From Eubacteriaceae bacterium (GTDB lineage: Bacteria > Bacillota > Clostridia > Lachnospirales > Lachnospiraceae), in the NCBI GenBank assembly GCA_902362875.1, contig CABIYF010000024.1, positions 1 to 44,843 on the forward strand: a stretch of DNA of 44,843 bases, given 5' to 3'. Under the pieces are notes generated by a model. It saw only the letters and a program-made list of their open reading frames with translations, ran no database searches and was not told the origin of the DNA. Both the position numbers and the translations under genes were made by a program. Below are positions 15,394 to 24,965 of the stretch, one piece after another. The stretch's first letter is position 1, and the number at the start of each line of letters is the position of its first letter.

Positions 15394-18300
15394 TTGGCAT
15401 TATATAGATCAGAAAGTATTAAGTTTCAACGATGGAATCAACTTTTTTACCGGACATTCTGGAAGTGGAAAGTCAACAGTGATTGATGCGATGCAGATTG
15501 TTTTATATGCGAATACAGATGGTCGTGGATTCTTTAATAAAGCGGCAGCAGACGATTCTGACCGAAATCTGATCGAATACTTAAGAGGAATGGTTGCGGT
15601 TGGAGAGAAAGACGAAGTTACTTATTTAAGAAATAAAAACTTCTCCACAACGATCGTTCTTGAATTTACACAGACAGAATCTGACGAAAAAGAATGTTTG
15701 GGAGTTGTATTTGACGTAGATACTGCAAGAAATGATACATCCAGATTATTTTTCTGGCACAAAGGCGGTATTTTAGAGAACCATTACCGTACCGAAGAAC
15801 ATGCAATGACGATCTCCGAGCTGCGTAAATATATGCAGAAAAACTTCAAGAAAGAAGATTTCTATTTTGGAACAAGCAACGAGAGATTTAGAAAACAGAT
15901 GTATGATATCTATCTTGGCGGTCTGGACATGGAGAAATTCCCAAGACTGTTTAAACGTGCGATTCCATTTAAAATGAATATCAAACTCGAAGATTTTGTG
16001 AAAGAATACATTTGTATGGAGCAGGATATTCATATTGAGGATATGCAGGAAAGCGTGATGCAGTATGGAAGAATGCGCCAGAGAATCGAAGATACCTTAA
16101 AAGAAGCAAAAAGCTTAGAAGAGATCAAAGAAAGTTTCGATAAATTCAAGACAAAAAAAGAAGAACAGGATTACTGCCAGTACCGCATGAACAAACTGGA
16201 TGTCCTGAAACTAAAATCAGACATTCATTTATTACAGCAAAAGATTGAAGATGGAGAGAAAGATTTAAAGACGCAGGAAGAAAATGAGACAATTCTTGAG
16301 AAGAAATTAGAAGAACTTTCCAAAGAATACGATGCACTGGTAGCACAGATTGCAGGAAGTGGATACGACCAGATCGCAACAAGGAAAAAGGATGTTCAGG
16401 AGTTGTTAGGACAGTTAAATCATTCCGTACAGCGTTGGGAACAGACATCAAAAGACTTAAAAAAATGGTGTGATCTCGACATTACACCAAATCAGGCAAT
16501 CTGGGATATCGAGAAATTTGAACAGGGAGAGATCACAGAAGATGATCTGAACCGTTTAAAACATACATTGGATATCTTAAGAAAAGAAACAGAAGAAGAA
16601 CGACAAGATAATGCGTCTGCACTAAGAGCGTTAAAGAAACAGGAGAAATCCATTTCTGATGAGTTAAAAGAACTGAAAAAGGGTAACAAAGCATATCCAA
16701 AAGAGGTTTTGGATGCAAGATATGAATTACAGACAAAATTAAGTGAAAAATGTGGTGATTTTGTAAAGGTAAATGTGCTTGCCGATCTGTTAGATATGAA
16801 AGATGAGAAATGGCATAAAGCGGTCGAAGGATATTTAGGATCGAATAAATTGACGTTGATCGTGGAGCCAAAATACGTCAAGGATGCCATGGAAATCTAC
16901 CGTGATATGGATCAGAAGAAATACTGGAGAATTTCGATCGCAGACACACAAAAGATTGATAGACAGGACATGAAGGTCGAGAAAAATGCGTTATCCGAAG
17001 AAGTTCTTGCAGAGCAGTCTTATGTGAAAAAGTTAATCGAATCCCTGATCGGGCGTGTGATTAAATGTGAGACAATCGACGAATTAAGAAATTGCCGTAC
17101 TGGCATTACACCAGATGGAATGCTTTATAAGAACTTTCAGTTAAAACGATTAGATCCAAAGCAGTACACAAGAAACTCCTATATCGGAGATAACAGTTTG
17201 CGCCACAGGATCAAAGAGTTAGAGAAAGAAAAAGATAAGATCTTTGACAAGAAAGATCCATTGGAAAAAGAAGTATTAAGTGCAGCTGTCATCTTAGATT
17301 ATGAATATCTTCCACAGTCAGCCGAGGAATATTTAAAACAGCAGGAAACACTGGAACGTGCAAAAGAACGTCAAGAAGAATATGAAGATTTAGAAGATCA
17401 GCTGGCAAAATTAAGAGAAGGTGCCTTAAAAGGTCTGGAAGAGGAAAGAGATCAGAACAGGGCGAAACAGGAAGATTGCAAACAAGAGATCAATGCAATG
17501 AAAGAAGCGATCTGGGCAACACAGAACGCATTAAAAGAATGCAGACAGCAGATCATTGACCAGAATGAAGCATTGATCCGTGCACAGAATGAATTACCAG
17601 CAAATGGAGAGTACGAGCAGCAGTTTGCACAGGAGATCGAGAAGATAGACACAGACGATTATGAACGTCTCAAAAAACGTGCAGCAAGAAAATACTATGA
17701 TGCTGGAACGAAGAAGGAAGAAGAATATCGAAAACTTGTGGAAGTCAGAACGGCATATTTGAGAGAATATCCAAACCGTACATTCTCAGCAGTTGATGAG
17801 AACAATGACGTTTATGACAAGCTGTATAACGAATTATCCTCTGACCATGTGGAAATGTACCGTGAAAAAGCCGCCAAACAGGCAAAAACAGCGATGGAAT
17901 ATTTTAAAGATGACTTTGTATATAAGATTCGAAGTGCGATCAGAGAAGCATACCAGAGAAGAGACGAATTAAACCGTATGATCAGCGGACTTGATTTTGG
18001 AAAAGACAAATATCAGTTTAAGATCACAAGAAACACAGGAGCCGATGGAAAATACTATCCAATGTTTATGGATGATTCTCTGAATATCGATCCATCCGTC
18101 TTAAATACAACGATGGATGACCAGATGAATCTTTTCTCCATGGAACATGAAAATAAATATGGAGAACTGATGAATGAACTGATCGAGATCTTTATCCCGC
18201 CAGAAGGCGCAACCGGTGAAGAGCTGGAGAATGCGAAACGTGATATGCAGAAATATTCGGATTATCGTACATATCTGTCCTTTGATATGGAACAGATCGT

Positions 18301-18721
18301 CGATGGGGATGAGAAATTAACGATCGGATTAAGCAAGATGATCAAGAAAAACTCCGGTGGAGAAGGACAGAACCCATTATATGTTGCCCTTCTTGCAAGT
18401 TTTGCACAGGCCTACGGAATTCATCTTTCACCAAAAGTACGCAGAAATCCAAGTATCCGTCTGGTAGTCTTAGACGAAGCGTTCTCTAAGATGGATGCAG
18501 AGAAAGTAGCAAGCTGTATTGATCTGATCCGAAGTCTTGGATTCCAGGCGATCATCAGTGCGACAAACGATAAGATTCAAAATTATCTGGAAAATGTAGA
18601 TAAAACCTTTGTATATGCAAATCCAAATAAGAAAAACATTTCAATTCAGGAATTTGAGAAATGTGAATTTGATAACTTGGTGACAGAAGAAAGCGATATA
18701 TTCAAATTAGAAAGAAGGTGA
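15335..18721 (+). CDS. jetC: Wadjet JetC-like SMC ATPase (MukB/MksB-like)
   Basis: 1128 aa. Walker A is GHSGSGKST at 40-48. Coiled coil runs at about 230-460. A compact hinge-like domain lies at about 470-640, with KWHKAVEGYLGSNKLTLIVE as its most hinge-like segment. A returning coiled coil spans about 640-860. The C-terminal head has signature SGGEG (1007-1011) and Walker B LVVLDEAFSKMD (1043-1054). All ATPase motifs are intact. JetC extrudes DNA loops and senses small circular plasmids. It starts at GTG 15335, 9 nt after AGGAGG, inside jetB. The stop is shared with the start region of the next gene. It is shorter than MukB, as expected for Wadjet/Mks proteins. Confidence 0.9.
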   Translation: MSSVKTKQPFLALSKICLNNWHYIDQKVLSFNDGINFFTGHSGSGKSTVIDAMQIVLYANTDGRGFFNKAAADDSDRNLIEYLRGMVAVGEKDEVTYLRNKNFSTTIVLEFTQTESDEKECLGVVFDVDTARNDTSRLFFWHKGGILENHYRTEEHAMTISELRKYMQKNFKKEDFYFGTSNERFRKQMYDIYLGGLDMEKFPRLFKRAIPFKMNIKLEDFVKEYICMEQDIHIEDMQESVMQYGRMRQRIEDTLKEAKSLEEIKESFDKFKTKKEEQDYCQYRMNKLDVLKLKSDIHLLQQKIEDGEKDLKTQEENETILEKKLEELSKEYDALVAQIAGSGYDQIATRKKDVQELLGQLNHSVQRWEQTSKDLKKWCDLDITPNQAIWDIEKFEQGEITEDDLNRLKHTLDILRKETEEERQDNASALRALKKQEKSISDELKELKKGNKAYPKEVLDARYELQTKLSEKCGDFVKVNVLADLLDMKDEKWHKAVEGYLGSNKLTLIVEPKYVKDAMEIYRDMDQKKYWRISIADTQKIDRQDMKVEKNALSEEVLAEQSYVKKLIESLIGRVIKCETIDELRNCRTGITPDGMLYKNFQLKRLDPKQYTRNSYIGDNSLRHRIKELEKEKDKIFDKKDPLEKEVLSAAVILDYEYLPQSAEEYLKQQETLERAKERQEEYEDLEDQLAKLREGALKGLEEERDQNRAKQEDCKQEINAMKEAIWATQNALKECRQQIIDQNEALIRAQNELPANGEYEQQFAQEIEKIDTDDYERLKKRAARKYYDAGTKKEEEYRKLVEVRTAYLREYPNRTFSAVDENNDVYDKLYNELSSDHVEMYREKAAKQAKTAMEYFKDDFVYKIRSAIREAYQRRDELNRMISGLDFGKDKYQFKITRNTGADGKYYPMFMDDSLNIDPSVLNTTMDDQMNLFSMEHENKYGELMNELIEIFIPPEGATGEELENAKRDMQKYSDYRTYLSFDMEQIVDGDEKLTIGLSKMIKKNSGGEGQNPLYVALLASFAQAYGIHLSPKVRRNPSIRLVVLDEAFSKMDAEKVASCIDLIRSLGFQAIISATNDKIQNYLENVDKTFVYANPNKKNISIQEFEKCEFDNLVTEESDIFKLERR

Positions 18722-18726
18722 TCGAC

Positions 18727-20415
18727 GTGAAAAAGGTAATAGGAATTGGAAAACAAAGTTTTGAAGATATTATACAAAGCAATTGTTTCTATATAGATAA
18801 AACAAGTCTGATCAAAGAATGGTGGGAATCAGAAGATGATATCACGTTGATCACAAGACCAAGACGTTTTGGAAAAACATTAAATATGGATATGTTAAAA
18901 TGTTTTTTTTCAAATCAGTATCAAGATAAGGGGTACCTGTTTGAAGGACTGAATATCTGGAAAGAGGAAAAATATCAACAATTACAAGGAACGTATCCAG
19001 TCATTTATTTAAGCTTTGCAGATGTGAAGCAGACAAATTATAAGGATGCAGTATTAAAGATAAAGAAGATCATAACGGATGTGTATCAGCAATATATTGA
19101 GCTGGCAAGATGGGAAGGACTAACAGAAGTCCAGATAAGACAATTCCAGTCAGTTGATCCATATATGGATGATGTAACAGCACAATGTGCATTAAAAGAT
19201 CTTTCTGGTTATCTTTATCGATATTATGAAAAGAAAGTTATCATTCTTTTGGATGAATTTGATACTCCGATGCAGGAAGCATATATTCATGGATATTGGA
19301 ACGAATTTACTGCATTTATCCGAAGTTTATTTAATGCAGCATTTAAGACAAATCCATATTTAAATCGAGCAATGATGACGGGGATTACCAGAGTTTCCAA
19401 AGAATCTATTTTTTCGGATCTGAATAATTTAAAAGTTGTGACAACAACATCGGAAGAATATGCAACATGTTTTGGCTTTACGGAAGAAGAAGTCTTTGCG
19501 GCATTGGAAGAGTTTCAATTAGCAGATCAAAAGGATGCTGTAAAGCAATGGTATGATGGATTTACTTTTGGTTCACAGCAGGATATTTACAATCCATGGT
19601 CCATTACAAATTATTTGAAAGAAAAGAAGTTCCTTGCTTATTGGGCATCTACAAGTTCCAATGGTCTGGTAAATCGATTGATTCAGATATCCCAGCCAGA
19701 TGTGAAGGAATCAATGGAAGAACTTTTAAATGAAAGAGAAATCGTTCTCAATTTTGATGAGCAGATCGTATTTGACCAGTTGGAGACAAAAGAAAATGCA
19801 ATCTGGAGCCTGATGGTTGCAAGTGGTTATCTGAAGATAGATAAGATTGAATACAGGGGAATTCTTTATGTACCATGGTATCATCTAAAGATTACGAATC
19901 TGGAGACATTAGGTATGTTTTCAGAGATGTTTGCTGGATGGTTTCAGAATACAAGGTCAAATTATAATGCATTTATTAAGGCAATGCTTTGTGGAAATAT
20001 CAAAGAAATGAATGCCTATATGAATGAAGTCGCATTAGCCACATTCAGCAGTTTTGATACAGGCAGCCATCCTTCTGGCAGAACACAGCCAGAGCGATTC
20101 TATCATGGTTTTGTATTAGGATTATTGGTAGAATTGCGAGATCAATATGAAGTGAGATCAAACAGGGAAAGTGGATATGGAAGATACGACGTTATGTTGA
20201 TTCCACGCCAGAAAAATCAACTTGCGTTTGTGCTGGAATTTAAAGTTTACGATGCACAGGAAGAATTGAAATTAGAAGATACCGTGCAGTCTGCATTAGC
20301 ACAGATAGAAGAAAAGGATTATGATACAGAGTTAGTAGAAAGAGGAATTTCAAAATTACAGATCAGACATTATGGATTTGCCTTTGAAGGTAAGAAAGTT
20401 TTGATCGGAGAGTAA
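18727..20415 (+). CDS. AAA-ATPase-like / PD-(D/E)XK nuclease in the JetD position
   Basis: 562 aa from GTG 18727. This start is chosen because GGTGATC, a match to the anti-Shine-Dalgarno, lies just upstream; GTG 18718 is in frame and overlaps the jetC stop. The N-terminal AAA-ATPase-like domain has the hallmark TRPRRFGKTLNMDML (P-loop, about 43-57) and Walker B VIILLDEFD (about 171-179), plus GITRVSKESIFSDLNN. The C-terminal PDDEXK_9 domain shows Asp in GRYDVML (about 488) and LEFK (Glu about 504, Lys about 506), with a downstream Gln-rich helix. It lacks the Toprim/DUF3322 features of JetD. Such proteins are common mobile-looking genes of unknown role, but here it is coupled to jetC and ends at the operon terminator. 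Confidence 0.88.
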   Translation: MKKVIGIGKQSFEDIIQSNCFYIDKTSLIKEWWESEDDITLITRPRRFGKTLNMDMLKCFFSNQYQDKGYLFEGLNIWKEEKYQQLQGTYPVIYLSFADVKQTNYKDAVLKIKKIITDVYQQYIELARWEGLTEVQIRQFQSVDPYMDDVTAQCALKDLSGYLYRYYEKKVIILLDEFDTPMQEAYIHGYWNEFTAFIRSLFNAAFKTNPYLNRAMMTGITRVSKESIFSDLNNLKVVTTTSEEYATCFGFTEEEVFAALEEFQLADQKDAVKQWYDGFTFGSQQDIYNPWSITNYLKEKKFLAYWASTSSNGLVNRLIQISQPDVKESMEELLNEREIVLNFDEQIVFDQLETKENAIWSLMVASGYLKIDKIEYRGILYVPWYHLKITNLETLGMFSEMFAGWFQNTRSNYNAFIKAMLCGNIKEMNAYMNEVALATFSSFDTGSHPSGRTQPERFYHGFVLGLLVELRDQYEVRSNRESGYGRYDVMLIPRQKNQLAFVLEFKVYDAQEELKLEDTVQSALAQIEEKDYDTELVERGISKLQIRHYGFAFEGKKVLIGE

Positions 20416-20530
20416 ATGGTTCGTTAAGCAGCAGGAAATCTCATGATTAGATCTGAAAACAGTCTTGACAGCAAATGACAGTCTGTATATAATAAAACCA
20501 ATAGAAATAGTAGGAAATACAAAAATACCA

Positions 20531-20580
20531 GCGGAAGCATAGCATAACAAAAATAGAAATGCTAAGGCATCCGCTTTTTT
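20531..20580 (+). terminator. Terminator of the jet operon
   Basis: GCGGAAGC(AT)AGCAT pairs with ATGCTAAGGCATCCGC through a bulged 13-14 bp stem, followed by six T. The segment 20416-20530 before it holds no other visible feature. Confidence 0.8.
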
Positions 20581-20623
20581 GTATCATAGGAAATTTCGAT
20601 GAAATCCCCTATGATACAAAAAA
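20575..20623. repeat. Perfect inverted repeat after the jet terminator
   Basis: TTTTTTGTATCATAGG (20575-20590) is exactly complementary to 20608-20623. An inner ATTTC-GAT-GAAAT stem lies between. With T at one end and A at the other it can terminate transcripts from either side. Confidence 0.75.
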
Positions 20624-20631
20624 GCCCTCCG

Positions 20632-20718
20632 GGCAGGATCGCACTGCGGCGGAAGGGAAATTTGTCGCTGAAGCGACCCGCCGCAGGCGGAGAATCCTGC
20701 CAAGCAGGATTCTTTCTT
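20632..20718 (+). promoter_or_regulatory. GC-rich hairpin with alternative terminator upstream of tcdA
   Basis: GGCAGGAT (20632) pairs with ATCCTGCC (ending 20701), enclosing TGCGGCGG/CCGCCGCA and GTCGCT/GCGAC stems. The same AGAATCCTGC (20691-20700) can instead pair with GCAGGATTCT (20704-20713), which is followed by TTTCTT, as a terminator. The two folds exclude each other, an attenuator-like layout. It is far richer in GC than its surroundings, so it may be a mobile palindrome. The stretch to tcdA at 20784 has no clear promoter. Confidence 0.5.
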
Positions 20719-20783
20719 GTTCCAATAGAAAATACACTACAAAATCAATAGAAAATACATGACAAATTTATAAGGAGAAAAAA

Positions 20784-21539
20784 ATGTTAAATCAGTTTTC
20801 AAGAACAGAACTACTACTTGGAAAAGAAGCACTCGATAAATTAGCAGGCAGCAGAGTTGCTGTCTTTGGAATCGGTGGTGTTGGTGGATATGTATGTGAA
20901 GCCTTAGTGAGAAGCGGTGTCGGAGAGTTTGACCTCGTTGACGATGACAAAGTCTGCTTAACAAACTTAAACCGCCAGATCATTGCAACAAGAAAGACAA
21001 TCGGAAAATACAAAGCAGAAGTGATGAGAGACCGCATCTTAGAAATCAATCCAGATGCGAAAGTCAATGTTCACAAATGCTTCTTCTTACCAGAGAATGC
21101 CGATGAATTCCCATTTGAGGAATATGACTACATTGTTGATGCCGTTGACACAGTAACAGCAAAGATCTCATTAGTTATGGCAGCAAAGGAAAAGAATGTA
21201 CCGATCATCAGCAGTATGGGAGCTGGAAATAAATTAGATCCAAGCCAGTTTAAAGTGGCTGATATCTATAAGACAAAAGTATGCCCTCTTGCAAAAGTCA
21301 TGCGAAGAGAATTAAAGAAGAGAAGAGTTAAGAAATTAAAAGTTGTATACTCTGAAGAAATGCCAATCAAACCAAAAGATGATATGGCAAACAGCTGCAG
21401 AACAAACTGTATCTGCCCTCCAGGAGCGCAACACAAATGTACAGAGAAAAGAGCGATTCCAGGTAGTACAGCATTTGTACCATCTGTCGCAGGACTGATC
21501 ATCGCAGGGGAAGTAGTGAAGGATTTATGCAAAGCGTAA
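20784..21539 (+). CDS. tcdA: tRNA threonylcarbamoyladenosine dehydratase (TcdA/CsdL)
   Basis: 251 aa, one E1-like ThiF/MoeB fold. The FSRTELLLGKEALDKL opening is diagnostic, followed by the nucleotide loop VFGIGGVGGYV (about 28-38), DDDKVCLTNLNRQ and YDYIVDAVDTVTAK. The TcdA-type C-terminus carries RTNCICPPGAQHKC and GSTAFVPSVAG. The enzyme uses ATP to cyclise t6A at position 37 of ANN-decoding tRNAs. The ribosome site AAGGAG is 8 nt upstream. It overlaps azlC by 13 bp and begins a probable five-gene operon ending at the terminator near 24966. Confidence 0.93.
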   Translation: MLNQFSRTELLLGKEALDKLAGSRVAVFGIGGVGGYVCEALVRSGVGEFDLVDDDKVCLTNLNRQIIATRKTIGKYKAEVMRDRILEINPDAKVNVHKCFFLPENADEFPFEEYDYIVDAVDTVTAKISLVMAAKEKNVPIISSMGAGNKLDPSQFKVADIYKTKVCPLAKVMRRELKKRRVKKLKVVYSEEMPIKPKDDMANSCRTNCICPPGAQHKCTEKRAIPGSTAFVPSVAGLIIAGEVVKDLCKA

Positions 21540-22213
21540 AAAGTGTAACAAAACAAGCTTTTATGAAATCCATACCGATCATGTGCAGTTATGTATTTGT
21601 CAGTATGGCATATGGAATGATGATGGAGAATGCCGGATTTGCGTGGTATTACTCGCTTCTTACAAGCCTTACCGTGTATACAGGGGCTTTCCAGTTTGTC
21701 CTGATCACATTTTTAAGCAGCGGGGCATCCATCGTGACGATCGCAGTGACGGCATTGTTGATGAACAGCAGGCAGAGTTTTTACAGTCTTTCATTTTTGG
21801 AGACATTCCGTAAGATGGGGCGAAAGAAACTTTATATGATCCATACGATGACAGACGAAACATACGCAGTAAACTGTACGATCGAAGACAAAGATGAAAA
21901 CAGCCGGAAAGAGATGTTTCTCGTTGTATTTTTCAGCAGATGTTACTGGATGTTTGGAGCCGTGATGGGTGGACTGATCGGGCAGTTGATCCCGTTTGAA
22001 TTGACAGGGATTGATTTTTGCATGACCGCATTATTTATTATCATTTTTATCGATCAATGGGAGAAAGCGGACAAGCATTTTCCAGCGATTGCAGGAATCT
22101 TGATTGCAATTATCGCATTACTGATCTTTGGACAGACCGCATTTATGCTGCCAGCCTTAGTGATCGTTTCCGGAGTTTTGATCTTCTGGAATAGTAAGCA
22201 GCAGGAAGTTTAG
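21527..22213 (+). CDS. azlC: AzlC family branched-chain amino acid exporter, large subunit
   Basis: 228 aa, typical length, about six to seven helices. Characteristic AzlC text is FMKSIPIMCSYVFVSMAYGMM near the start, LTVYTGAFQFVLITFL, LLMNSRQSFYSLSFL and HTMTDETYAVN. With AzlD it forms an inner-membrane exporter that in Bacillus removes branched-chain amino acid analogues. Its ATG lies within the last codons of tcdA. The azlD gene follows by 21 bp. Confidence 0.93.
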   Translation: MQSVKSVTKQAFMKSIPIMCSYVFVSMAYGMMMENAGFAWYYSLLTSLTVYTGAFQFVLITFLSSGASIVTIAVTALLMNSRQSFYSLSFLETFRKMGRKKLYMIHTMTDETYAVNCTIEDKDENSRKEMFLVVFFSRCYWMFGAVMGGLIGQLIPFELTGIDFCMTALFIIIFIDQWEKADKHFPAIAGILIAIIALLIFGQTAFMLPALVIVSGVLIFWNSKQQEV

Positions 22214-22234
22214 ACAGAAAGGGGAAGACATAAA

Positions 22235-22561
22235 ATGAACGCAAAAATGGCAGTGATCGCAATCTTAGTTTCCGCAGTGATCACATTTGGACTGAGAGCC
22301 CTCCCTTTTCTTGTATTTCAGGAAGGAAAGGAACTTCCAGATCAGATCAAACGATTAGGAATGGTATTGCCATCTTCGATCATGGCAGTGCTGATCGTGT
22401 ATTGCCTGAAAGATGTCGGGGATGACTTTATGGCAGATGGCTTATGGAAACTGATCGCAGCAGCAATTACTGCAGTCAGTTACAAATGGAAACATAATAC
22501 GCTGATCAGCATTTTACTTGGAACAGTGAGTTATATGCTGTTCTTACATTTTTTTGGATAG
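22235..22561 (+). CDS. azlD: AzlD family branched-chain amino acid exporter, small subunit
   Basis: 108 aa with three to four helices, the usual AzlD size. ITFGLRALPFLVF and LGMVLPSSIMAVLIVYCLKD are family-typical. It is the partner of AzlC just upstream. The ribosome site AAAGGGGAAG precedes the ATG. Confidence 0.92.
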   Translation: MNAKMAVIAILVSAVITFGLRALPFLVFQEGKELPDQIKRLGMVLPSSIMAVLIVYCLKDVGDDFMADGLWKLIAAAITAVSYKWKHNTLISILLGTVSYMLFLHFFG

Positions 22562-22608
22562 AACAGATTTGAGATAGAATAAAACATAGGATGAAACAGG
22601 AGATATAT

Positions 22609-23766
22609 ATGGCAAGAGAAATAGAGACAAAATGTATTCATTTAGAAGAGGAAGAAAATTCGATCAACCACTATGGTGCGATCAGTTACCCAATCTATCA
22701 GTCAGCAACATACGCACATCCAGGAGTCGGACAAAGTACAGGTTATGATTACAGCCGCCTGCAGAATCCAACGAGAGAACATCTGGAGAAAACAGTGGCT
22801 TCTCTGGAAAATGGAATTGATGCATTGGCATTTTCCTCAGGAATGGCAGCGATCACGTTGATGATGGAATTATTCAAACCGGGCGATCATCTGATCGTGG
22901 ATGCAGATTTGTATGGTGGCAGCATCCGTCTATTTAATCACGTATCTGAGAAAAACGGAATCGAATTTTCCAGTGTAGACTGCCACAAGGAAAATGTTGC
23001 AGCATATATCAGAGAAAACACAAAAGCGGTTTACATCGAGACACCAACCAACCCAATGATGAATGTCACAGATATCAAAGCATTAGCTGAGATCACAAAG
23101 AAACATAATATCTTTCTGATCGTTGACAATACATTTTTATCTCCATATTTCCAGAATCCATTAGATCTCGGAGCAGATATTGTTGTACACAGCGGAACAA
23201 AATACCTTGGAGGCCACAACGATACACTGGCAGGATTCTTAGTTACAAACAGAGAAGATATCAGTGAAAGGTTTCGCTTCCTGATCAAGACAACAGGAGC
23301 TGGATTAGCACCATTTGACTGTTTCCTGATCCAGAGAGGAATTAAAACCTTAGGAGTCCGCATGGACCGTGCACAGGAAAATGCGATCGAGATCGCAAAA
23401 TGGTTAAAAGAACAGGATATCGTAAAGAAAGTTGTTTATCCAGGATTCAAAGAACATCCAGGATACGAGATCATGAAAAAACAGGCAAGAGGATTTGGAG
23501 CAATGCTTACATTTGAACTTACGAAGAAAGAATATGCGATCAATATCCTTGAAAAAGTAAGAATGATCAAATACGCAGAAAGTCTTGGTGGGGTGGAAAC
23601 ACTGATCACATATCCAATGACACAGACACACGCAGATGTTCCAGAACATATCCGCAAACAAAACGGGATCACGGATCGTGTGTTAAGAATGTCTGTCGGA
23701 ATTGAGAATGTTAAAGACTTATTAAATGAACTGGAAGAGGTATTTGCAGAAGTACGAGGTGAATAA
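22609..23766 (+). CDS. Cys/Met metabolism PLP enzyme (cystathionine synthase/lyase family)
   Basis: 385 aa from ATG 22609, which has AGGAGA 5 nt upstream; an in-frame ATG 18 bp earlier lacks a site. The family marks are YDYSRLQNPTREHLEKTVASLENG, the PLP-binding Lys in VHSGTKYLGGHND, and FSSGMAAI for phosphate contact. Members include cystathionine gamma-synthase, gamma/beta-lyase, O-acetylhomoserine sulfhydrylase and methionine gamma-lyase. I cannot separate these by eye. With a MalY-like lyase next to it and cysK downstream, a transsulfuration role is likely. One base separates it from the next gene. Confidence 0.92.
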   Translation: MAREIETKCIHLEEEENSINHYGAISYPIYQSATYAHPGVGQSTGYDYSRLQNPTREHLEKTVASLENGIDALAFSSGMAAITLMMELFKPGDHLIVDADLYGGSIRLFNHVSEKNGIEFSSVDCHKENVAAYIRENTKAVYIETPTNPMMNVTDIKALAEITKKHNIFLIVDNTFLSPYFQNPLDLGADIVVHSGTKYLGGHNDTLAGFLVTNREDISERFRFLIKTTGAGLAPFDCFLIQRGIKTLGVRMDRAQENAIEIAKWLKEQDIVKKVVYPGFKEHPGYEIMKKQARGFGAMLTFELTKKEYAINILEKVRMIKYAESLGGVETLITYPMTQTHADVPEHIRKQNGITDRVLRMSVGIENVKDLLNELEEVFAEVRGE

Positions 23767-23767
23767 G

Positions 23768-24949
23768 ATGCCTGAGAGAAACTTAAACTTTGATGAACCG
23801 GTGGATCGAAGAAATACAGATTGTTTAAAATATGATTTTGCGAAGCGTAAAGGAATGCCAGAAGATGTGCTTCCATTATGGGTTGCGGATATGGATTTTA
23901 AAACATCTTCCTATATAGAAGATGCTTTAGTAGAGCGTGCAAAAGAAGCAATCTTTGGATACAGTGAAGTGCAGACTCCATATTTTAATGCAGTCAGCAA
24001 TTGGATGAAGACACATCATAACTGGGAAGTCAAAGAAAAGTGGCTTGTAAAGACACCGGGTGTTGTCTTTGCACTTGCCATGGCAGTGAAAGCTTTTACG
24101 GAGCCGGGAGATCATGTGCTCATTCAGTTACCAGTCTACTATCCATTTTCTGGAGTGATCACAGATAATGGAAGAAATGTTGTAAGCAGTGATCTTTGTT
24201 TTGGAGATGATAACCGCTATCATATGGATTACGAAGATTTTGAGAATAAGATCATTGAAAATGATGTCAAACTTTTCTTATTATGTAACCCGCACAATCC
24301 AGTCGGACGTGTCTGGACAAGAGAAGAGTTAGAAAAGGTTGGAGATATCTGTTTAAAACATAACGTACTGGTTGTCAGTGATGAAATTCATGCAGATTTT
24401 GTTTTTAAAGGAAGGCATCAGGTATTTGCTGCGATCAAAAAAGAGTATGAAGATATCACGGTCACATGTACTGCACCAAGCAAGACATTTAATCTTGCAG
24501 GATTGTCTTTATCTAATATCTTTATTCCGAACAGAAAATTAAAACACAGATTTAAAGATCAGCTAAGTGCAGCAGGAATAGGTTCCATGGGAGTTATGGG
24601 GCTGGTTGCATGCCAGAGCGCATATGAAAAAGGAGAAGAATGGTATCAGGCCATGAAATCCTATGTATGGGCCAATATTGAATTTACAAAACAATATGTC
24701 GAAGAGAATCTGCCAGGTGTCAAAATGATCGATCATGAAGGTACTTATCTTGTATGGCTTGATTTCAGAGATACAGGACTTAGCGTGGATGAATTGGAAG
24801 ATCTGATCATTCATAAGGCAAAATTATGGTTGGATAGTGGAAAGATTTTTGGAAAGAGCGGAGAAGGATTCCAGAGAATCAATGTGGCATGTCCAAGAAG
24901 TACAGTGAAAGAAGCTTTAGACCGTATAAAAGCAGCACTTAAAAATTAA
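23768..24949 (+). CDS. MalY/PatB-type cystathionine beta-lyase / aminotransferase
   Basis: 393 aa, fold-type I PLP enzyme. ATG 23768 is chosen as it begins the family-typical MPERNLNFDEPVDRRNTDC-KYD, with AGGTGA in the end of the upstream gene. Signature pieces are LPLWVADMDF, NPHNPVGRVWTREEL, VVSDEIHADFVF and the PLP Lys in TAPSKTFNLAGL. MalY/PatB proteins split cystathionine or cysteine conjugates to a thiol, pyruvate and ammonia. It is the last gene of the tcdA operon. Confidence 0.92.
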   Translation: MPERNLNFDEPVDRRNTDCLKYDFAKRKGMPEDVLPLWVADMDFKTSSYIEDALVERAKEAIFGYSEVQTPYFNAVSNWMKTHHNWEVKEKWLVKTPGVVFALAMAVKAFTEPGDHVLIQLPVYYPFSGVITDNGRNVVSSDLCFGDDNRYHMDYEDFENKIIENDVKLFLLCNPHNPVGRVWTREELEKVGDICLKHNVLVVSDEIHADFVFKGRHQVFAAIKKEYEDITVTCTAPSKTFNLAGLSLSNIFIPNRKLKHRFKDQLSAAGIGSMGVMGLVACQSAYEKGEEWYQAMKSYVWANIEFTKQYVEENLPGVKMIDHEGTYLVWLDFRDTGLSVDELEDLIIHKAKLWLDSGKIFGKSGEGFQRINVACPRSTVKEALDRIKAALKN

Positions 24950-24965
24950 CATAAGATCTTATAGG

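Noticed and set aside
20559..20762. ORF of 67 codons in the hairpin cluster before tcdA.
   Set aside because: It runs straight through two palindromes and is low-complexity in composition; RNA structure explains it better.
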